Shown in pieces: positions 51,642-62,719 of a DNA stretch of 64,000 nt. The DNA comes from Duganella sp. SG902. GTDB taxonomy: Bacteria > Pseudomonadota > Gammaproteobacteria > Burkholderiales > Burkholderiaceae_D. The stretch covers positions 186,001-250,000 of the forward strand of contig NZ_JABMJK010000002.1 in the NCBI RefSeq assembly GCF_013376005.1. The letters run 5' to 3'. A program made the position numbers and the translations under genes. Position 1 is the first letter of the stretch. The number at the start of each line of letters is the position of its first letter. Below the pieces are notes generated by a model. The model was not told the DNA's origin, made no database searches, and was given only the letters and a program-made list of their open reading frames with translations.

Positions 51642-52874
51642 ATGAATAATACCTCACCCCAGTCCCCCGCCAGCACTGTCTTTATCTACAGCCTGATCTT
51701 CGCGTTCCCCTTCCTGCTGCTGATCACCAACTTCGGGGTCGGCCTGTGCAGTTTCGCGTTCCTGGTCACGGCGCTGGTGTACCGCCGCCAGGGCTGGCCG
51801 GTCCTGCTGCGCCATCTTACCGAGATCCGCGGCGTATTGGTAGCGTTCGCCTCGGTGCTGCTGCTGGCCTTGCTGCTGGGCTTGCTCAGCGGCGACGGCC
51901 GCCTGCGCGACCTCGAGAAACCGTTCCGCATGCTGGCGGCCAGCACCGTGATGCTGACCGTGCTGGCCTGCCGCCCCAGCCGCAAGGCGCTGTGGTGGGG
52001 GCTGATCGCCGGCGCGCTGGCCGGCGCCGTGTTCGTCGCCTACCAGCGCTGGGGCCTGGGGGTCGAGCGTCCGGGCGGCCTGATCAACTCGATCACCTTC
52101 GGCGACATCATGCTGTGCATGGGCCTGATGTGCCTGGCCGGCACGCTGGACTTCACCGGCCGCGGCGCGCTGTGGCCGGCGCTGGGGGCGCTGGCCGGCT
52201 TCACCGGCTCGATCGCCAGCGGCACCCGCGGCGGCTGGGTCGCCATCGCCTTTTCCATGGTGCTGCTGGTGCGCTACGGCCACGTGCTGCGCGGGCGCTT
52301 CCGCAAGGGGCTGGCGGTGCTGGCGCTGGGGCTGGTGGTGAGCACCTATTTCATTCCGCAGACCGGCGCCCGCGAGCGCGTCGACGAGGGCATCAGCGAC
52401 GTCCAGCAATACTTCAACGGCGGCCCGACCTACACCAGCGTCGGCATCCGGCTCGAGCTGTGGCGCAGCGCGCTGCAGCTGATCGAACGCCATCCGCTGC
52501 TGGGCGCCAGCATCCCCACCGTCAGGGCCGAGCTGCGGGAACTGGTCGACAGCGGCCGCGTCCATCCCTACGTGCTGCAGTTCGAGCACTTCCACAACGA
52601 CATCCTGCAGGCGCTGGTGTACGGCGGCGTGGCCGGCCTGCTGGCGTGGGGCGCCACGCTGGTGGTGCCGTTCCAGTTTTTCCGCCGCCAGATGCACAGC
52701 GGCGGCGACCACTTGAACGCGCCGGCGCTGGCCGGCATGCTGCTGGTGTTGTGTTACTTTAGCTTCGGCCTGACGGAGGTGATCTTCTGGTCGGTGCGCA
52801 GCAATATGTTTTACGCGATGATGCTGTTCCTGCTGGCGGGACTGTGCCTGAACGCGAAGGAGAAAGCACAGTGA
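51642..52874 (+). CDS. O-antigen ligase/polymerase family membrane protein
   Basis: A 410-residue protein with about eleven membrane segments and a large periplasmic loop late in the chain, as in WaaL/Wzy proteins. Family marks are SGTRGGWVAIAFSMVLL and, in the loop, RLELWRSALQLIERHPLLGAS followed by FEHFHNDILQALVYGGVAGLL with the conserved HND histidine. WaaL joins O-antigen to lipid A-core. The heptosyltransferase gene that follows overlaps it as GTGA, favouring the ligase reading over a polymerase, though both remain possible. Confidence 0.86.
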   Translation: MNNTSPQSPASTVFIYSLIFAFPFLLLITNFGVGLCSFAFLVTALVYRRQGWPVLLRHLTEIRGVLVAFASVLLLALLLGLLSGDGRLRDLEKPFRMLAASTVMLTVLACRPSRKALWWGLIAGALAGAVFVAYQRWGLGVERPGGLINSITFGDIMLCMGLMCLAGTLDFTGRGALWPALGALAGFTGSIASGTRGGWVAIAFSMVLLVRYGHVLRGRFRKGLAVLALGLVVSTYFIPQTGARERVDEGISDVQQYFNGGPTYTSVGIRLELWRSALQLIERHPLLGASIPTVRAELRELVDSGRVHPYVLQFEHFHNDILQALVYGGVAGLLAWGATLVVPFQFFRRQMHSGGDHLNAPALAGMLLVLCYFSFGLTEVIFWSVRSNMFYAMMLFLLAGLCLNAKEKAQ

Positions 52875-53914
52875 GTGAGTTGCGTACCCTGATCATTTCC
52901 CCCAACTGGATCGGCGACGCCGTCATGGCGCAGCCGCTGCTGCAGTTGCTGCGCGCGGCCCATCCGGAACGGCCGATCGACGTGCTGGCGCCGCCAGCGG
53001 TGGCGGCGGTGTGGCGGCAGGTGGCCGAGGTGGACGAGGTGCTGGAGACGCCGTTCCGCCACGGCGCGCTGCAGCTGAAGCAGCGTTGGAAGTTCGCGCG
53101 CCTGCTGCGCAAGCGCGGCTACGCCGACGCCTACGTGCTTCCCAACACCATCAAGTACGCGCTGATCCCGTGGCTGGCGGGGATCCGGCGGCGGGTCGGC
53201 TACAAGGGCGAAAGCCGCTACGGCATGATCAACGTGATGCACCACGACGAAGTGCCGCCGCGGCCGATGGTGGCGTTTTACGCGGCGCTGGCCAAACCGC
53301 CGGTGACGGTGCTGGGGCCGGGCCTGCGCGCGGCGCTGCCGCGGCCGCGGCTGGTGGCCAGCGAGGCGCAGATCGCCGCCGTCCACGCGCGCCACGCGCT
53401 CGATCCGGCGCGGCCGCTGGTGGCGATGGCGCCCGGCGCCGAATTCGGCGGCGCCAAGCGCTGGCCGGCGCGCCATTTCGCCGGCCTGGCGCGCGAGGTG
53501 CTGGCGCGCGATCCATCCACCCAGATCGCGCTGCTCGGTTCTCCGAAAGACCAGGAGGCTTGCGCCGAAGTGGCGGCAGCCTTGCCGGCCGACGCGGCGG
53601 TGTTCAACCTGGCCGGCGCCACCAGCCTGCCGGAAGCGATCGCCCTGATCGCGCGCGCGGCCGCCGTGGTGGCCAACGATTCCGGCCTGCTGCACATCGC
53701 CTCGGCCCTCAACCGTCCTGTGCTGGCGCTGTACGGCCCGACCGATCCCGATCACGCGCCGCCGTTTTCCGACATGGCGGCATCGTTGTCATTGCGTCTT
53801 GATTGCGCGCCGTGCAAGCAGCGCGAATGCCCGCTCGGCCACCAGGATTGCATGGTCAAGTTGACGCCGGACCTGGCGTGGCAAAAACTGCAACCCATGC
53901 TGTCCCCGCGCTGA
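52871..53914 (+). CDS. waaF: ADP-heptose:LPS heptosyltransferase II
   Basis: A 347-residue GT9 enzyme that adds the second heptose to the LPS inner core. Features are ISPNWIGDAVMAQPLLQLL at the start, RVGYKGESRYGMIN, MAPGAEFGGAKRWPARHFA (the ADP-heptose site), NDSGLLHIASAL and ALYGPTDPDHAPP. The late CAPCKQRECPLGHQDCM segment is typical of WaaF. The start is GTG 52871, overlapping the ligase-like stop, with AAGGAG before it; a longer frame from 52844 lies inside the previous gene. It shows that the strain makes heptose-containing LPS. Confidence 0.93.
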   Translation: MSELRTLIISPNWIGDAVMAQPLLQLLRAAHPERPIDVLAPPAVAAVWRQVAEVDEVLETPFRHGALQLKQRWKFARLLRKRGYADAYVLPNTIKYALIPWLAGIRRRVGYKGESRYGMINVMHHDEVPPRPMVAFYAALAKPPVTVLGPGLRAALPRPRLVASEAQIAAVHARHALDPARPLVAMAPGAEFGGAKRWPARHFAGLAREVLARDPSTQIALLGSPKDQEACAEVAAALPADAAVFNLAGATSLPEAIALIARAAAVVANDSGLLHIASALNRPVLALYGPTDPDHAPPFSDMAASLSLRLDCAPCKQRECPLGHQDCMVKLTPDLAWQKLQPMLSPR

Positions 53915-53917
53915 GCG

Positions 53918-53945
53918 TTACAGCCGCGCTGTTTTGCGGTATAAA
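53918..53945 (+). promoter_or_regulatory. candidate sigma-70 promoter of the dCache cyclase gene
   Basis: TTACAG (53918-53923), 16-base spacer, TATAAA (53940-53945). A small palindrome ACAGC-CGC-GCTGT (53920-53932) overlaps it and could be an operator. Confidence 0.45.
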
Positions 53946-53974
53946 GCAGGGAGTGCCACGCCCCGTATAGAGCT

Positions 53975-55504
53975 ATGTTCAAGCGCTTTTCCATCACCTT
54001 CTGGGCCACGGTGTTCGTCAGCGTGGTTTGCCTGTCGCTGGTCGTGATCGACGTCTGGCGCAGCGTGAATGCGCGCAGCAGCCAGCTGCAGGAGATGGAG
54101 CGGCTCGGGACCAACGTGGCGCGCGCCATGGCGCAGCAGGCCGACGACACCATCAAGGCCGCCGACACCGCGCTGGCCGACCTCGTCGAGCGCATCGAGA
54201 CCGACGGCCAGGACGCGCGCGCGCTGGCGCGCCTGCAAAAGCAGATGGCGGCGCAGGTGGCGAATCTGCCACAGCTGATCGGCCTGTTCGTGTACGACGA
54301 GCAGGGACGCTGGATCGTCAATTCACGCGGGCTGCTCAGCCAGGCCTACAACAACGCCGACCGCGAATACTTCATCCATCACCGCACCCACCCGGAGCGC
54401 ACGCCGCACGTGGGCGAGCCGGTGATCAGCCGTTCCACCGGCAAGTGGATCATGCCGGTGTCGCGCCGCCTGAACAAGCCCGATGGCAGCTTCGGCGGCG
54501 TGGTGCTGGCCACGCTGGACATCGAATACTTCCGCCGCTTCTACCAGAGCTTCGACGTCGGCACGCGCGGCGCGCTGGCGCTGGTGGGCAACAACGGGGT
54601 GCTCATGCTGCGCAAGCCGTTCGACGCCGAACGTGTCGGCAGCAGCATGCGCGACAGCGAGCTGTATCGCCACTACGCGCGCATGGGCGGCGACCTGCGC
54701 GCCGGCAGCGCCTTTTTCCAGTCCTTCCATGACGGCGAGACCCGGCTGCATAATTTCCGCTCGCTCGAGCACTATCCGCTGTTCGTCACGGCCGGCATTT
54801 CGCGCGAGGAGATGCTGGAGCGCTGGCGGCGCGACACCTTCGCGCGCTCGGTCGGGGTGGCGGTGCTGGCGGCGTTGATCGGCTTCTTCGGCAAGCGGCT
54901 GGTGGGGCAGATCAAGCTGCGCGGCCAGGCCGAGGCCGAGCTGCGCAAGGCGCGCGACGCGCTGGAAAGCGCCAACCGCACGCTGGAGCGGCAAGCCATG
55001 CAGGACGGCCTGACCGGGCTGGCCAACCGGCGCCAGTTCGACGTCACGCTGGGCAATGAGTTCAGCCGCGCCACGCGCCACGCCGACACGCTGGCCTTCA
55101 TCATGATCGATGTCGATTACTTCAAGCAGTACAACGACGTGTATGGCCACAGCGCCGGCGACGAGGTGCTGCGCGCGGTCAGCAAGTTGATTCGCGCGCT
55201 CACGCCCAGGCGGCCGGGCGACCTGAGCGCGCGCTACGGCGGCGAGGAGATCGGCATTCTGCTGCCGAACACCGAGATCAACGGCGCGCAGGCGGTGGCG
55301 GAACGGATACGCGAGGCGGTGGAGCATCTGCGGCTGCCGCACAATGGCAGTCCGCTGGGCCATGTGACGCTGAGCGCGGGCGTGGCCACCATCTCGCCCC
55401 AGCGCGGTGTGCACCTGGCCAGCATGCTAGTGGAGGCGGCCGACAAGGCGCTGTACGTGGCCAAGTCGGAAGGGCGCAACCGCGTTAGTTTAGCCACATC
55501 CTGA
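53975..55504 (+). CDS. dCache-domain diguanylate cyclase
   Basis: A 509-residue inner-membrane protein: membrane helix (ITFWATVFVSVVCLSLVVIDV), a periplasmic double-Cache sensor to about residue 285 (PQLIGLFVYDEQGRWIVNS, NADREYFIHH, VGEPVISRSTGKWIMPVSR), a second helix (SVGVAVLAALIGFF), a short coiled coil and a GGDEF domain. The active-site motif is GGEEI rather than GGEEF, a change at the last, non-catalytic position. RPGD sits five residues before it, the RxxD inhibition site. dCache domains of this class often bind amino acids or other small metabolites. It follows waaF by 60 bases but has its own likely promoter. Confidence 0.93.
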   Translation: MFKRFSITFWATVFVSVVCLSLVVIDVWRSVNARSSQLQEMERLGTNVARAMAQQADDTIKAADTALADLVERIETDGQDARALARLQKQMAAQVANLPQLIGLFVYDEQGRWIVNSRGLLSQAYNNADREYFIHHRTHPERTPHVGEPVISRSTGKWIMPVSRRLNKPDGSFGGVVLATLDIEYFRRFYQSFDVGTRGALALVGNNGVLMLRKPFDAERVGSSMRDSELYRHYARMGGDLRAGSAFFQSFHDGETRLHNFRSLEHYPLFVTAGISREEMLERWRRDTFARSVGVAVLAALIGFFGKRLVGQIKLRGQAEAELRKARDALESANRTLERQAMQDGLTGLANRRQFDVTLGNEFSRATRHADTLAFIMIDVDYFKQYNDVYGHSAGDEVLRAVSKLIRALTPRRPGDLSARYGGEEIGILLPNTEINGAQAVAERIREAVEHLRLPHNGSPLGHVTLSAGVATISPQRGVHLASMLVEAADKALYVAKSEGRNRVSLATS

Positions 55505-55506
55505 AC

Positions 55507-55590
55507 GACGTCATTCCGGCGAAGGCCGGAATCCATGCTGCGCTGGCAGGCACGCGGCCTATGGATTCCGGCCTTCGCCGGAATGACGTC
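55507..55590. repeat. dispersed palindromic repeat, copy 3 (perfect 30-bp arms)
   Basis: Bases 55507-55536 and 55561-55590 are exact reverse complements, starting GACGTCATTCCGGCG and separated by 24 bases. Each arm itself folds (ATTCCGGC-GAAG-GCCGGAAT). It lies two bases after the cyclase stop, and its last two bases belong to the stop codon of the convergent esterase gene. Confidence 0.93.
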
Positions 55591-56293
55591 AGTCTTCGAG
55601 CCGGTGCAGGGCGGCGCGCGCGATCGGCGGCGAGACGATGTGGGCGCCCTCGAACTCCTCGTAAGCCACGTCATATCCTTCTTGCGCCAGCCGCTGCGCG
55701 ATGGCGTGCGCGCGCTGCACCGGCAGCACCTTGTCGTCCTTGCCGTGCGAGACGAACACACGCGGCAGCCCTTCGCGCCGCAACGGCGCCATGAAGCCGG
55801 GCGAGAACGCCAGGATGTCGTTGAAGATATGCCCGTTCATCAAACCCACCGACAGCGCATAGGACGCGCCATCCGAAAAGCCGGCGATGGCCATGGCCTG
55901 CTCGTCCACCTCGTAGCGCTGCATGGTCCACAACAGCGCGCGGTCGATGAAGGCCAGGTCCGGGCCGAAGCCGCCGCGCAGGAAATCCCAGCTGCTGCCC
56001 TGCGCGTCGGGGATCAGCAACAGCGCGCCATGGCGGATCGCATGCGCCAGCGCGATATGATCGCCGCCGCCATGCTGGCCGCCGGCGCCGTGCAGCAACA
56101 GCACCAGATGCAGCAGCCGCCCCGCCGCGTTGGCGTCCGGCGGCACGTGCAGCACGGCCTTGCGGCCATCGGCGAACGACAGCTGATGGGTGCCCGCCTC
56201 CAGCGGCTGCTGGCGCTGGTGCGCCACCTGCCGCAGCACATCCGGCCGCGCGTGCAGGCGGCCGTCGGCGTAGGGGGAGGGCGCTTGCTCCAT
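55589..56293 (-). CDS. alpha/beta hydrolase (esterase/PHB depolymerase-like)
   Basis: A 234-residue hydrolase. The oxyanion strand and loop read LVLLLHGAGGQHGG, the nucleophile elbow is GFSDGAS, the acid is in VFVSHGKDDKVLPV and the histidine in EFEGAHIV, so the Ser-Asp-His triad is complete. No signal peptide is present. It is similar to small carboxylesterase/phospholipase-type enzymes. ATG 56293 lies 11 bases after the lipoprotein gene, so it is the last gene of the Tad operon as transcribed; a role in pilus function is not evident. The longer upstream frame lies inside the lipoprotein gene. Confidence 0.85.
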   Translation of the reverse strand: MEQAPSPYADGRLHARPDVLRQVAHQRQQPLEAGTHQLSFADGRKAVLHVPPDANAAGRLLHLVLLLHGAGGQHGGGDHIALAHAIRHGALLLIPDAQGSSWDFLRGGFGPDLAFIDRALLWTMQRYEVDEQAMAIAGFSDGASYALSVGLMNGHIFNDILAFSPGFMAPLRREGLPRVFVSHGKDDKVLPVQRAHAIAQRLAQEGYDVAYEEFEGAHIVSPPIARAALHRLED

Positions 56294-56304
56294 GGCCGCC
56301 TCCG

Positions 56305-58221
56305 TCAATCCGTCACCGGGAAGCTGAAGCGCGACACCGTGCCGTTGGGCGTGGTGATGGTGATCGTCAGCGTGCCGCTGGCTATGGTGTTGGTGCAGTT
56401 GAGTGCCGCGTCCTGCGCCGCATCGCTCAACATGGAAACGCTGTAAACCCACGCGCTGGAATCGGCGCTGTTGGTGTTCTGCACCGTGTAGGTCGTGCCG
56501 CCCAGGATCGCGCCGTTGGAGGTGCTGAACTGGATGGTGGTGCCGGCCGGTAGCGGATTACCCGGACGGTCGGCCAGCCACAGCGGATCGCCGGCATGGG
56601 CCGAAGCGCGGTTGGGCGCGAACACGGTCGGGTTGTTGTCGCGGATGGCGAAGCTGAAGCTGCGCGTGTCGTTGACGAAGGTGCTGCCGGCGCTGCAATG
56701 CGCCAGCGCCAGCGTGCCGCTGCCGGTCGGGCTGCTCAGCAGGCTGACCGCCGGCGTGCTGCTCGACAGCACCATCACCAGCGACTGCCGCACGTGCACG
56801 GTGCCGAGGCTGGGCGTGGCCTGCAGCACGCCGTTGTACACGCTGTTGCCGCCCTGGTCCCAGCTGCCGTTGCCGTTGGAGTCGATGTACTGCTCGCCGG
56901 CGAAGCGCATGGCGTTGCTGATGGTGTAGAGGTCATCGATGCCGTTTGCATTGGCGTCGCTGACCGCGCGGTCGTTGCGGAACGGGTCGCCCAGATCGGT
57001 GAAGGCTTCGCCGGCGTCGTAGCGATTATTGCCGTTGGTGTCGACGAAGCTCTCCTCGCCCAGCGCGTAAGCGAGGATGGTGACGCGGCCATCGGCCGGA
57101 CGCGGGTTGCCGGCGCAGAAACGCACGCTGCATTCGCCCGGCGTGCCCTTGCCGGTGACCACGCTGCCATCGGGCTGGGTGGTTTGCGTCAGGCCGGTCA
57201 GGCAGGAGGCGTCGATGCTGCCGCCTTCGGCGGTGAAGCTGACCGCCGTGCCGTCCGGCGCCGGGTTGTGGAAGTGGTCCGCCAGGCGCGCGGTGATCAG
57301 GGTGCCGGCCGGCGCCGGGCAGCCGTTGAACTGCCCGCCCTCGATGTTCTTGATGACGGCGCTGAGCGAGAAGCTGTTCTGTTCCGGCACGCCGGTCGAC
57401 ACCACCAGCTGGTCGGACAGCGTGGTGGCGCCGCCGCCGGCCAGCGTGGCGGTCACGCGCACCGGCGTGTTGACGCTGCCCGAAGCCACTGTGGTGCTGA
57501 CCAGGCCACCGGTGCCGCTGGTGGCGCTGGCCGCGCTGAGCGTGATGCCGCCCACCGTGGTGTTGAGCGCGAAGTTGACCTGCCGCCCCACTACCGGATT
57601 GCCGGCGGCGTCCAGCACCTTGAAGGTGACGGTGGCGCTTTCCTGGCGCCCGGCGCCACCGGTGCCCTTGAGCGCGATGGTCTGCGGCAGCGCCGAGACG
57701 AACGTCAGCTGGCTGGCGGTGGCGCCCGGCCCGGCGCCGACGCTGTAGTTGGCGCTGGCCGACAGCGCGCTGCCGGCGACGCTGGCGCTGGCGGTGATCA
57801 CGTAGTTGCCGGCGGTGCTGGCCGCGCCGGGGCTGAGCTGTACCACCGCCTTGCCGGCGCCGTCCGACACCACGCTGCCGCCGGCGGCCGAGAACACGGC
57901 GTTCTTGTCGGTGCTGCTGAAGGTCACCACCGCGTTGGGCACGGCGGCGTTGCCGGCATCCTTCAGCGTGGCGGTGAGGGTGGCGCTGGCGCCCGGCGCC
58001 AGCGTGGTGACCGCGGCGCCGGCGGCATCCGTCATGGTCAGCGTGATGGCGGGCTTGGTGGTTGGCGTGGTGGTGCCGCCGCAGCCGGGCAGGTTGGGGG
58101 CGCGGTTGGGATCGATGGTGGTGCAGCCGCCGCCACTGCCGCCGCCGCAGGCGGCTAGCAGCATGGCGCATGACAGGGCAAGCAGGGAGCAGGTCAGGCG
58201 GTCGATCCAGCGCAAGGTCAT
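56305..58221 (-). CDS. lipoprotein with bacterial Ig-like (Big_1) domains and EF-hand-like loops
   Basis: A 638-residue lipoprotein: signal ending LLAAC (Cys25), a Gly/Thr/Pro-rich linker, then immunoglobulin-like repeats of the invasin/intimin type (ITLTMTDAAGAAVTTLAPGA, ATLKDAGNAAVPNAVVTFSS, and again FKVLDAAGNPVVGRQVNFAL). A middle part carries calcium-loop-like DTNGNNRYDAGE and DSNGNGSWDQG, then further beta domains. AGGAGA precedes the ATG. It follows tadC by 16 bases, so it is co-expressed with the Tad secretion genes and may be a surface adhesin or pilus-associated protein. That role is inference from position. Confidence 0.85.
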   Translation of the reverse strand: MTLRWIDRLTCSLLALSCAMLLAACGGGSGGGCTTIDPNRAPNLPGCGGTTTPTTKPAITLTMTDAAGAAVTTLAPGASATLTATLKDAGNAAVPNAVVTFSSTDKNAVFSAAGGSVVSDGAGKAVVQLSPGAASTAGNYVITASASVAGSALSASANYSVGAGPGATASQLTFVSALPQTIALKGTGGAGRQESATVTFKVLDAAGNPVVGRQVNFALNTTVGGITLSAASATSGTGGLVSTTVASGSVNTPVRVTATLAGGGATTLSDQLVVSTGVPEQNSFSLSAVIKNIEGGQFNGCPAPAGTLITARLADHFHNPAPDGTAVSFTAEGGSIDASCLTGLTQTTQPDGSVVTGKGTPGECSVRFCAGNPRPADGRVTILAYALGEESFVDTNGNNRYDAGEAFTDLGDPFRNDRAVSDANANGIDDLYTISNAMRFAGEQYIDSNGNGSWDQGGNSVYNGVLQATPSLGTVHVRQSLVMVLSSSTPAVSLLSSPTGSGTLALAHCSAGSTFVNDTRSFSFAIRDNNPTVFAPNRASAHAGDPLWLADRPGNPLPAGTTIQFSTSNGAILGGTTYTVQNTNSADSSAWVYSVSMLSDAAQDAALNCTNTIASGTLTITITTPNGTVSRFSFPVTD

Positions 58222-58237
58222 GGTGTCTCCTGAGGGG

Positions 58238-59176
58238 TCAATTGGTGCCGGCCATGGCGGGCAGCAGGTTGCGGTACAGGTTGAGCATCGCGGGGCCCAG
58301 CAGCACCACCAGCAAGCTGGGGAAGATGAAGAAGATCAGCGGGAACAGCAGCTTGAGCGAAATCTTGGCCGCATGCTCCTCGGCGCGCTGGCGGCGCTTG
58401 GTGCGCAGCTGTTCCGATTGCACGCGCAGCGAGTCGGCGATGCTGGTGCCGAAGCGATCGGCCTGAATCAGCATCGTCACCAGCGCGTCCACGTCCTCCA
58501 CACCGGTGCGCAGGGCCAGATTGCGCAAGGCCTTGTCCTTGGCGCTGCCGGCGCGCAGTTCCAGCGTCACCAGCTGCATCTCCTCGGCCAGCACCACGCT
58601 TTTCAGGCCGATCTCGTTGGCCACGCGCGCCAGCGCGGCGTCCATCGCCAGGCCGGCTTCCACGCACACCGTCATCAAGTCCAGCGCATCGGGGAAGGAT
58701 TCGAAGATGTCGCGCTGGCGCGTCTTCACCACGTGGTTGAGCACCACGTTGGGCAGGTAGTAGCCGATGCCGCCGGCGACCACCATCCAGAACATCTTGA
58801 CGTTGCCGTCGGTGGCCACGGCCTTGCTGCTCAGGTACAGGAACACGATCAGCGGCAGCAGCACCGCCAGCCCGGTTTTCCCGGCAAAGAACAACGCCGG
58901 CGTGGACGGCGTGCGCCAGCCGGCGTTGATGAAGCGCATGCGCACCGGCGAGTTTTCCCAACCCTCGGTCGGCAGCGACAACTTGGCCAGCGGCGCCGCC
59001 AGATTGACGATGGCCTCGATCCAGACGGCGCTCTTGCGCGTGACCTGGCTGCGGTCGTGCAGTGCTTCCAGCCGGTCCTTGACCGGGTTGGCGGTGAACA
59101 GGCGGATCGCCAGTACAACGCCGCCGAAGACGGCGATGAACACCACCAGCAGGAACATGATTTGGATGATGGTCAT
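58238..59176 (-). CDS. tadC: Tad pilus inner-membrane protein TadC
   Basis: A 312-residue member of the type II secretion F family: an N-terminal helix ([19 protein letters not shown]), a pair of central helices, the cytoplasmic [22 protein letters not shown] segment and a C-terminal helix ([19 protein letters not shown]). With TadB it forms the membrane platform for assembly of Flp pili. It lies 10 bases after tadB. The assignment to TadC rather than TadB rests on gene order and length. Confidence 0.93.
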   Translation of the reverse strand: MTIIQIMFLLVVFIAVFGGVVLAIRLFTANPVKDRLEALHDRSQVTRKSAVWIEAIVNLAAPLAKLSLPTEGWENSPVRMRFINAGWRTPSTPALFFAGKTGLAVLLPLIVFLYLSSKAVATDGNVKMFWMVVAGGIGYYLPNVVLNHVVKTRQRDIFESFPDALDLMTVCVEAGLAMDAALARVANEIGLKSVVLAEEMQLVTLELRAGSAKDKALRNLALRTGVEDVDALVTMLIQADRFGTSIADSLRVQSEQLRTKRRQRAEEHAAKISLKLLFPLIFFIFPSLLVVLLGPAMLNLYRNLLPAMAGTN

Positions 59177-59186
59177 GGCCGCGCCC

Positions 59187-60161
59187 TCACACCCGGATGG
59201 TGGTGATGCGGCGGATGGCGATCATGCCGATCACCATCAGCGTGGCCGCCACGCCCAGCATCTTGCGCCCGCCCGGATCGGTGAACAGCACCTCCAGCGA
59301 GCCGGGATTGACCACCGAGACCAGCGCGCCCACCGCGAACGGCATCAGTCCCAGCACCCAGGCCGACATGCGGCCCTCGGCCGACATCACCTTCACCTGT
59401 CCCAGCAGCTTGAGGCGGTCGCGGATGATGGCGCTGATCGACGCCAGCAGGTCGGTCAGGTTGCCGCCGGTCTCGCGCTGGATCAGCACCGCGATCACGA
59501 AGTAGCGCAGGTCGGTGCTGGGCACGCGCAGCGCGAGGTTCATCAGCGCGTCCGGCATGGAGACGCCGAAGTTGACCTCGTCGAACACGATGCGGAATTC
59601 CGCCCCCAGCGGATCGGGGATCTCCTCGCCCACCATCTTCAGCGCGGTGGGGAAGGCGTGGCCGGCGCGCATGGCGCGGCCCATCATGTCCAGCGCGTCG
59701 GGCAGCAGCGACTCGATGCGCAGGATGCGCTTGCGCTTGGCGCGGTTGGCCTCCAGCACCGGCAGCGCGGCCGCCGTCGTGCCCATCATCAGGAGCCCGA
59801 ACCACGGCAGCCGCAGCGAACTGGCGAGGATGAAGCCTATCATGAAGCAGCCGGCCATCAACGACACCAGCTGCGCCGCGTTCATGCCGCGCCCGGTCTG
59901 CAGCAGCAGCCGGTCGAGCTTCTGGATGCCGGGCAGCTTGAGCAGGAACCGCTGCATGCCGGGATCGTGCGCCAGCGTGCGCTCCTTGGTGATCGACACC
60001 GCCAGCTCGCTGCCGCTGTCGCCGATGGCGTTGCGCAGGCGGCGCGCGATGCGTTCGGCCTCGGGGCCGCGCGCGTTGTTCCAGCCGGTGTAGGCGCCCC
60101 ACACCAGCAGCGCCACGGCGGCGAAGATCAGGATGATGAACAGCAGCAGCCGCAAGTCCAT
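59187..60161 (-). CDS. tadB: Tad pilus inner-membrane protein TadB
   Basis: A 324-residue type II secretion F family protein with an N-terminal membrane helix ([20 protein letters not shown]), a cytoplasmic stretch, central helices, [22 protein letters not shown] and two helices at the C-terminus. It pairs with TadC in the Flp/Tad pilus platform and contacts the TadA ATPase. Only 2 bases separate it from the ATPase gene. Confidence 0.93.
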   Translation of the reverse strand: MDLRLLLFIILIFAAVALLVWGAYTGWNNARGPEAERIARRLRNAIGDSGSELAVSITKERTLAHDPGMQRFLLKLPGIQKLDRLLLQTGRGMNAAQLVSLMAGCFMIGFILASSLRLPWFGLLMMGTTAAALPVLEANRAKRKRILRIESLLPDALDMMGRAMRAGHAFPTALKMVGEEIPDPLGAEFRIVFDEVNFGVSMPDALMNLALRVPSTDLRYFVIAVLIQRETGGNLTDLLASISAIIRDRLKLLGQVKVMSAEGRMSAWVLGLMPFAVGALVSVVNPGSLEVLFTDPGGRKMLGVAATLMVIGMIAIRRITTIRV

Positions 60162-60163
60162 GA

Positions 60164-61519
<1,356 letters not shown>

Positions 61520-61533
61520 GATGCGTTCCTTTT

Positions 61534-62703
61534 TTATTTACGCAGGCCCAGCTTGCCGAGCCAGCCGCCGCCCTGCTGCACCGGCGCCGCCTCGCCGGTC
61601 AGCTTGCGCGCCAGCTCGGCCAGCGACTGGCTGATCGGTGCGTTGGGCGCCAGCTGCAGCACCGGCACGCCCTGGTTGACCGAGGCGGCGGCGGCGTCGT
61701 AGTTGTTGGGGATGGTGAAGGCGATTTCCGCGTCGAACGCGCTCTCCAGGTCCTTCAGGCGGATCTCGCTGTTCTTGTCGTGGCGGTTGACGATCAGCTG
61801 GATTTTCTCCTTGCCGTATTCCAGCGAGCGGAACACGTTGAGCAGGCGCTTGCTGTCGCGGATGTAGGGCAGCGTGGTTTGCAGGATGGGGAAAATCATG
61901 TCCGAGTGGTCGAGCGCGCGGATGCTGACCGCGTCCAGGCTGCGGCCCACGTCCAGCAGCACGTAGTCGTACTGGCGGCGCGCCAGCTTGAGGATGGCGT
62001 CGATGTGGTCCGGCTTCACGTCGTTGGCGTGCGCCGGGTCGGACGGCGCGGCCAGCACGCCGTAGTTGGGCGTGATGCTGAGCATGGAGGACGCCAGGAA
62101 GGACGGGTCGAGGCGGTGGATCTGCTGCGCCACGTCGCTCAGCGTGGCCAGCGGCTTGTGGTCGGAGACGAACAGCGAGGCGTCGCCGAACTGCAGGTTG
62201 ATGTCGATCAGCGCCACCTTCTGCTTGCCGCTGGCGGCCAGCGCGTAGGCCAGGTTGGTGGCCAGGAAGGTGGCGCCGCTGCCGCCCTTGCAGGAGATGA
62301 AGGCCAGCACCTTGCCGCTGGTCTGGCCGCGCCGCTCCAGTTTTTCCGCGATGCGTTCCATGGCCGGATACAGCGCGCCGCTGGCGACCGGCGACGGCAG
62401 CACCTCGCGCACGCCGGCGCGCATGGCTTGCAGCAGGAATTGAGGCTCCTGGTCGACGCACAGCGCCACGCAGGCGATGTTGGGATGCTGGGCCGAGAAG
62501 CGCTCCAGCTGTTCGAGATCGTCGTCGGCGCTTTGCGGACGGTCGATGATGAGCACGTCCGGCAGGTGTTCCTCGGTCAGCGCCGAGGTGCGCGCCACGC
62601 CGCCGACCAGATGGTCGATCTCATCGGATTGCGAGCGCGCGCGCAGCAGGCGCATCAGGTCGGCCAACTGGCGTTCGTCGCGGGATATGACGGTGATCTT
62701 CAA
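61534..62703 (-). CDS. cpaE: Tad pilus localisation protein CpaE/TadZ
   Basis: A 389-residue protein with an N-terminal receiver-like domain (about 1-130) lacking a clear phospho-acceptor cluster, followed by a MinD/ParA-type ATPase domain. The Walker A is the atypical [18 protein letters not shown], in which the second lysine of the deviant Walker motif is replaced by alanine, as is common in Tad[13 protein letters not shown] is the Walker B area. TadZ/CpaE proteins place the pilus at the pole. The start is TTG 62703, with AGGAG upstream; no ATG start fits. Confidence 0.92.
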   Translation of the reverse strand: MKITVISRDERQLADLMRLLRARSQSDEIDHLVGGVARTSALTEEHLPDVLIIDRPQSADDDLEQLERFSAQHPNIACVALCVDQEPQFLLQAMRAGVREVLPSPVASGALYPAMERIAEKLERRGQTSGKVLAFISCKGGSGATFLATNLAYALAASGKQKVALIDINLQFGDASLFVSDHKPLATLSDVAQQIHRLDPSFLASSMLSITPNYGVLAAPSDPAHANDVKPDHIDAILKLARRQYDYVLLDVGRSLDAVSIRALDHSDMIFPILQTTLPYIRDSKRLLNVFRSLEYGKEKIQLIVNRHDKNSEIRLKDLESAFDAEIAFTIPNNYDAAAASVNQGVPVLQLAPNAPISQSLAELARKLTGEAAPVQQGGGWLGKLGLRK

Positions 62704-62719
62704 GTGGGCTGCTCCTGTC

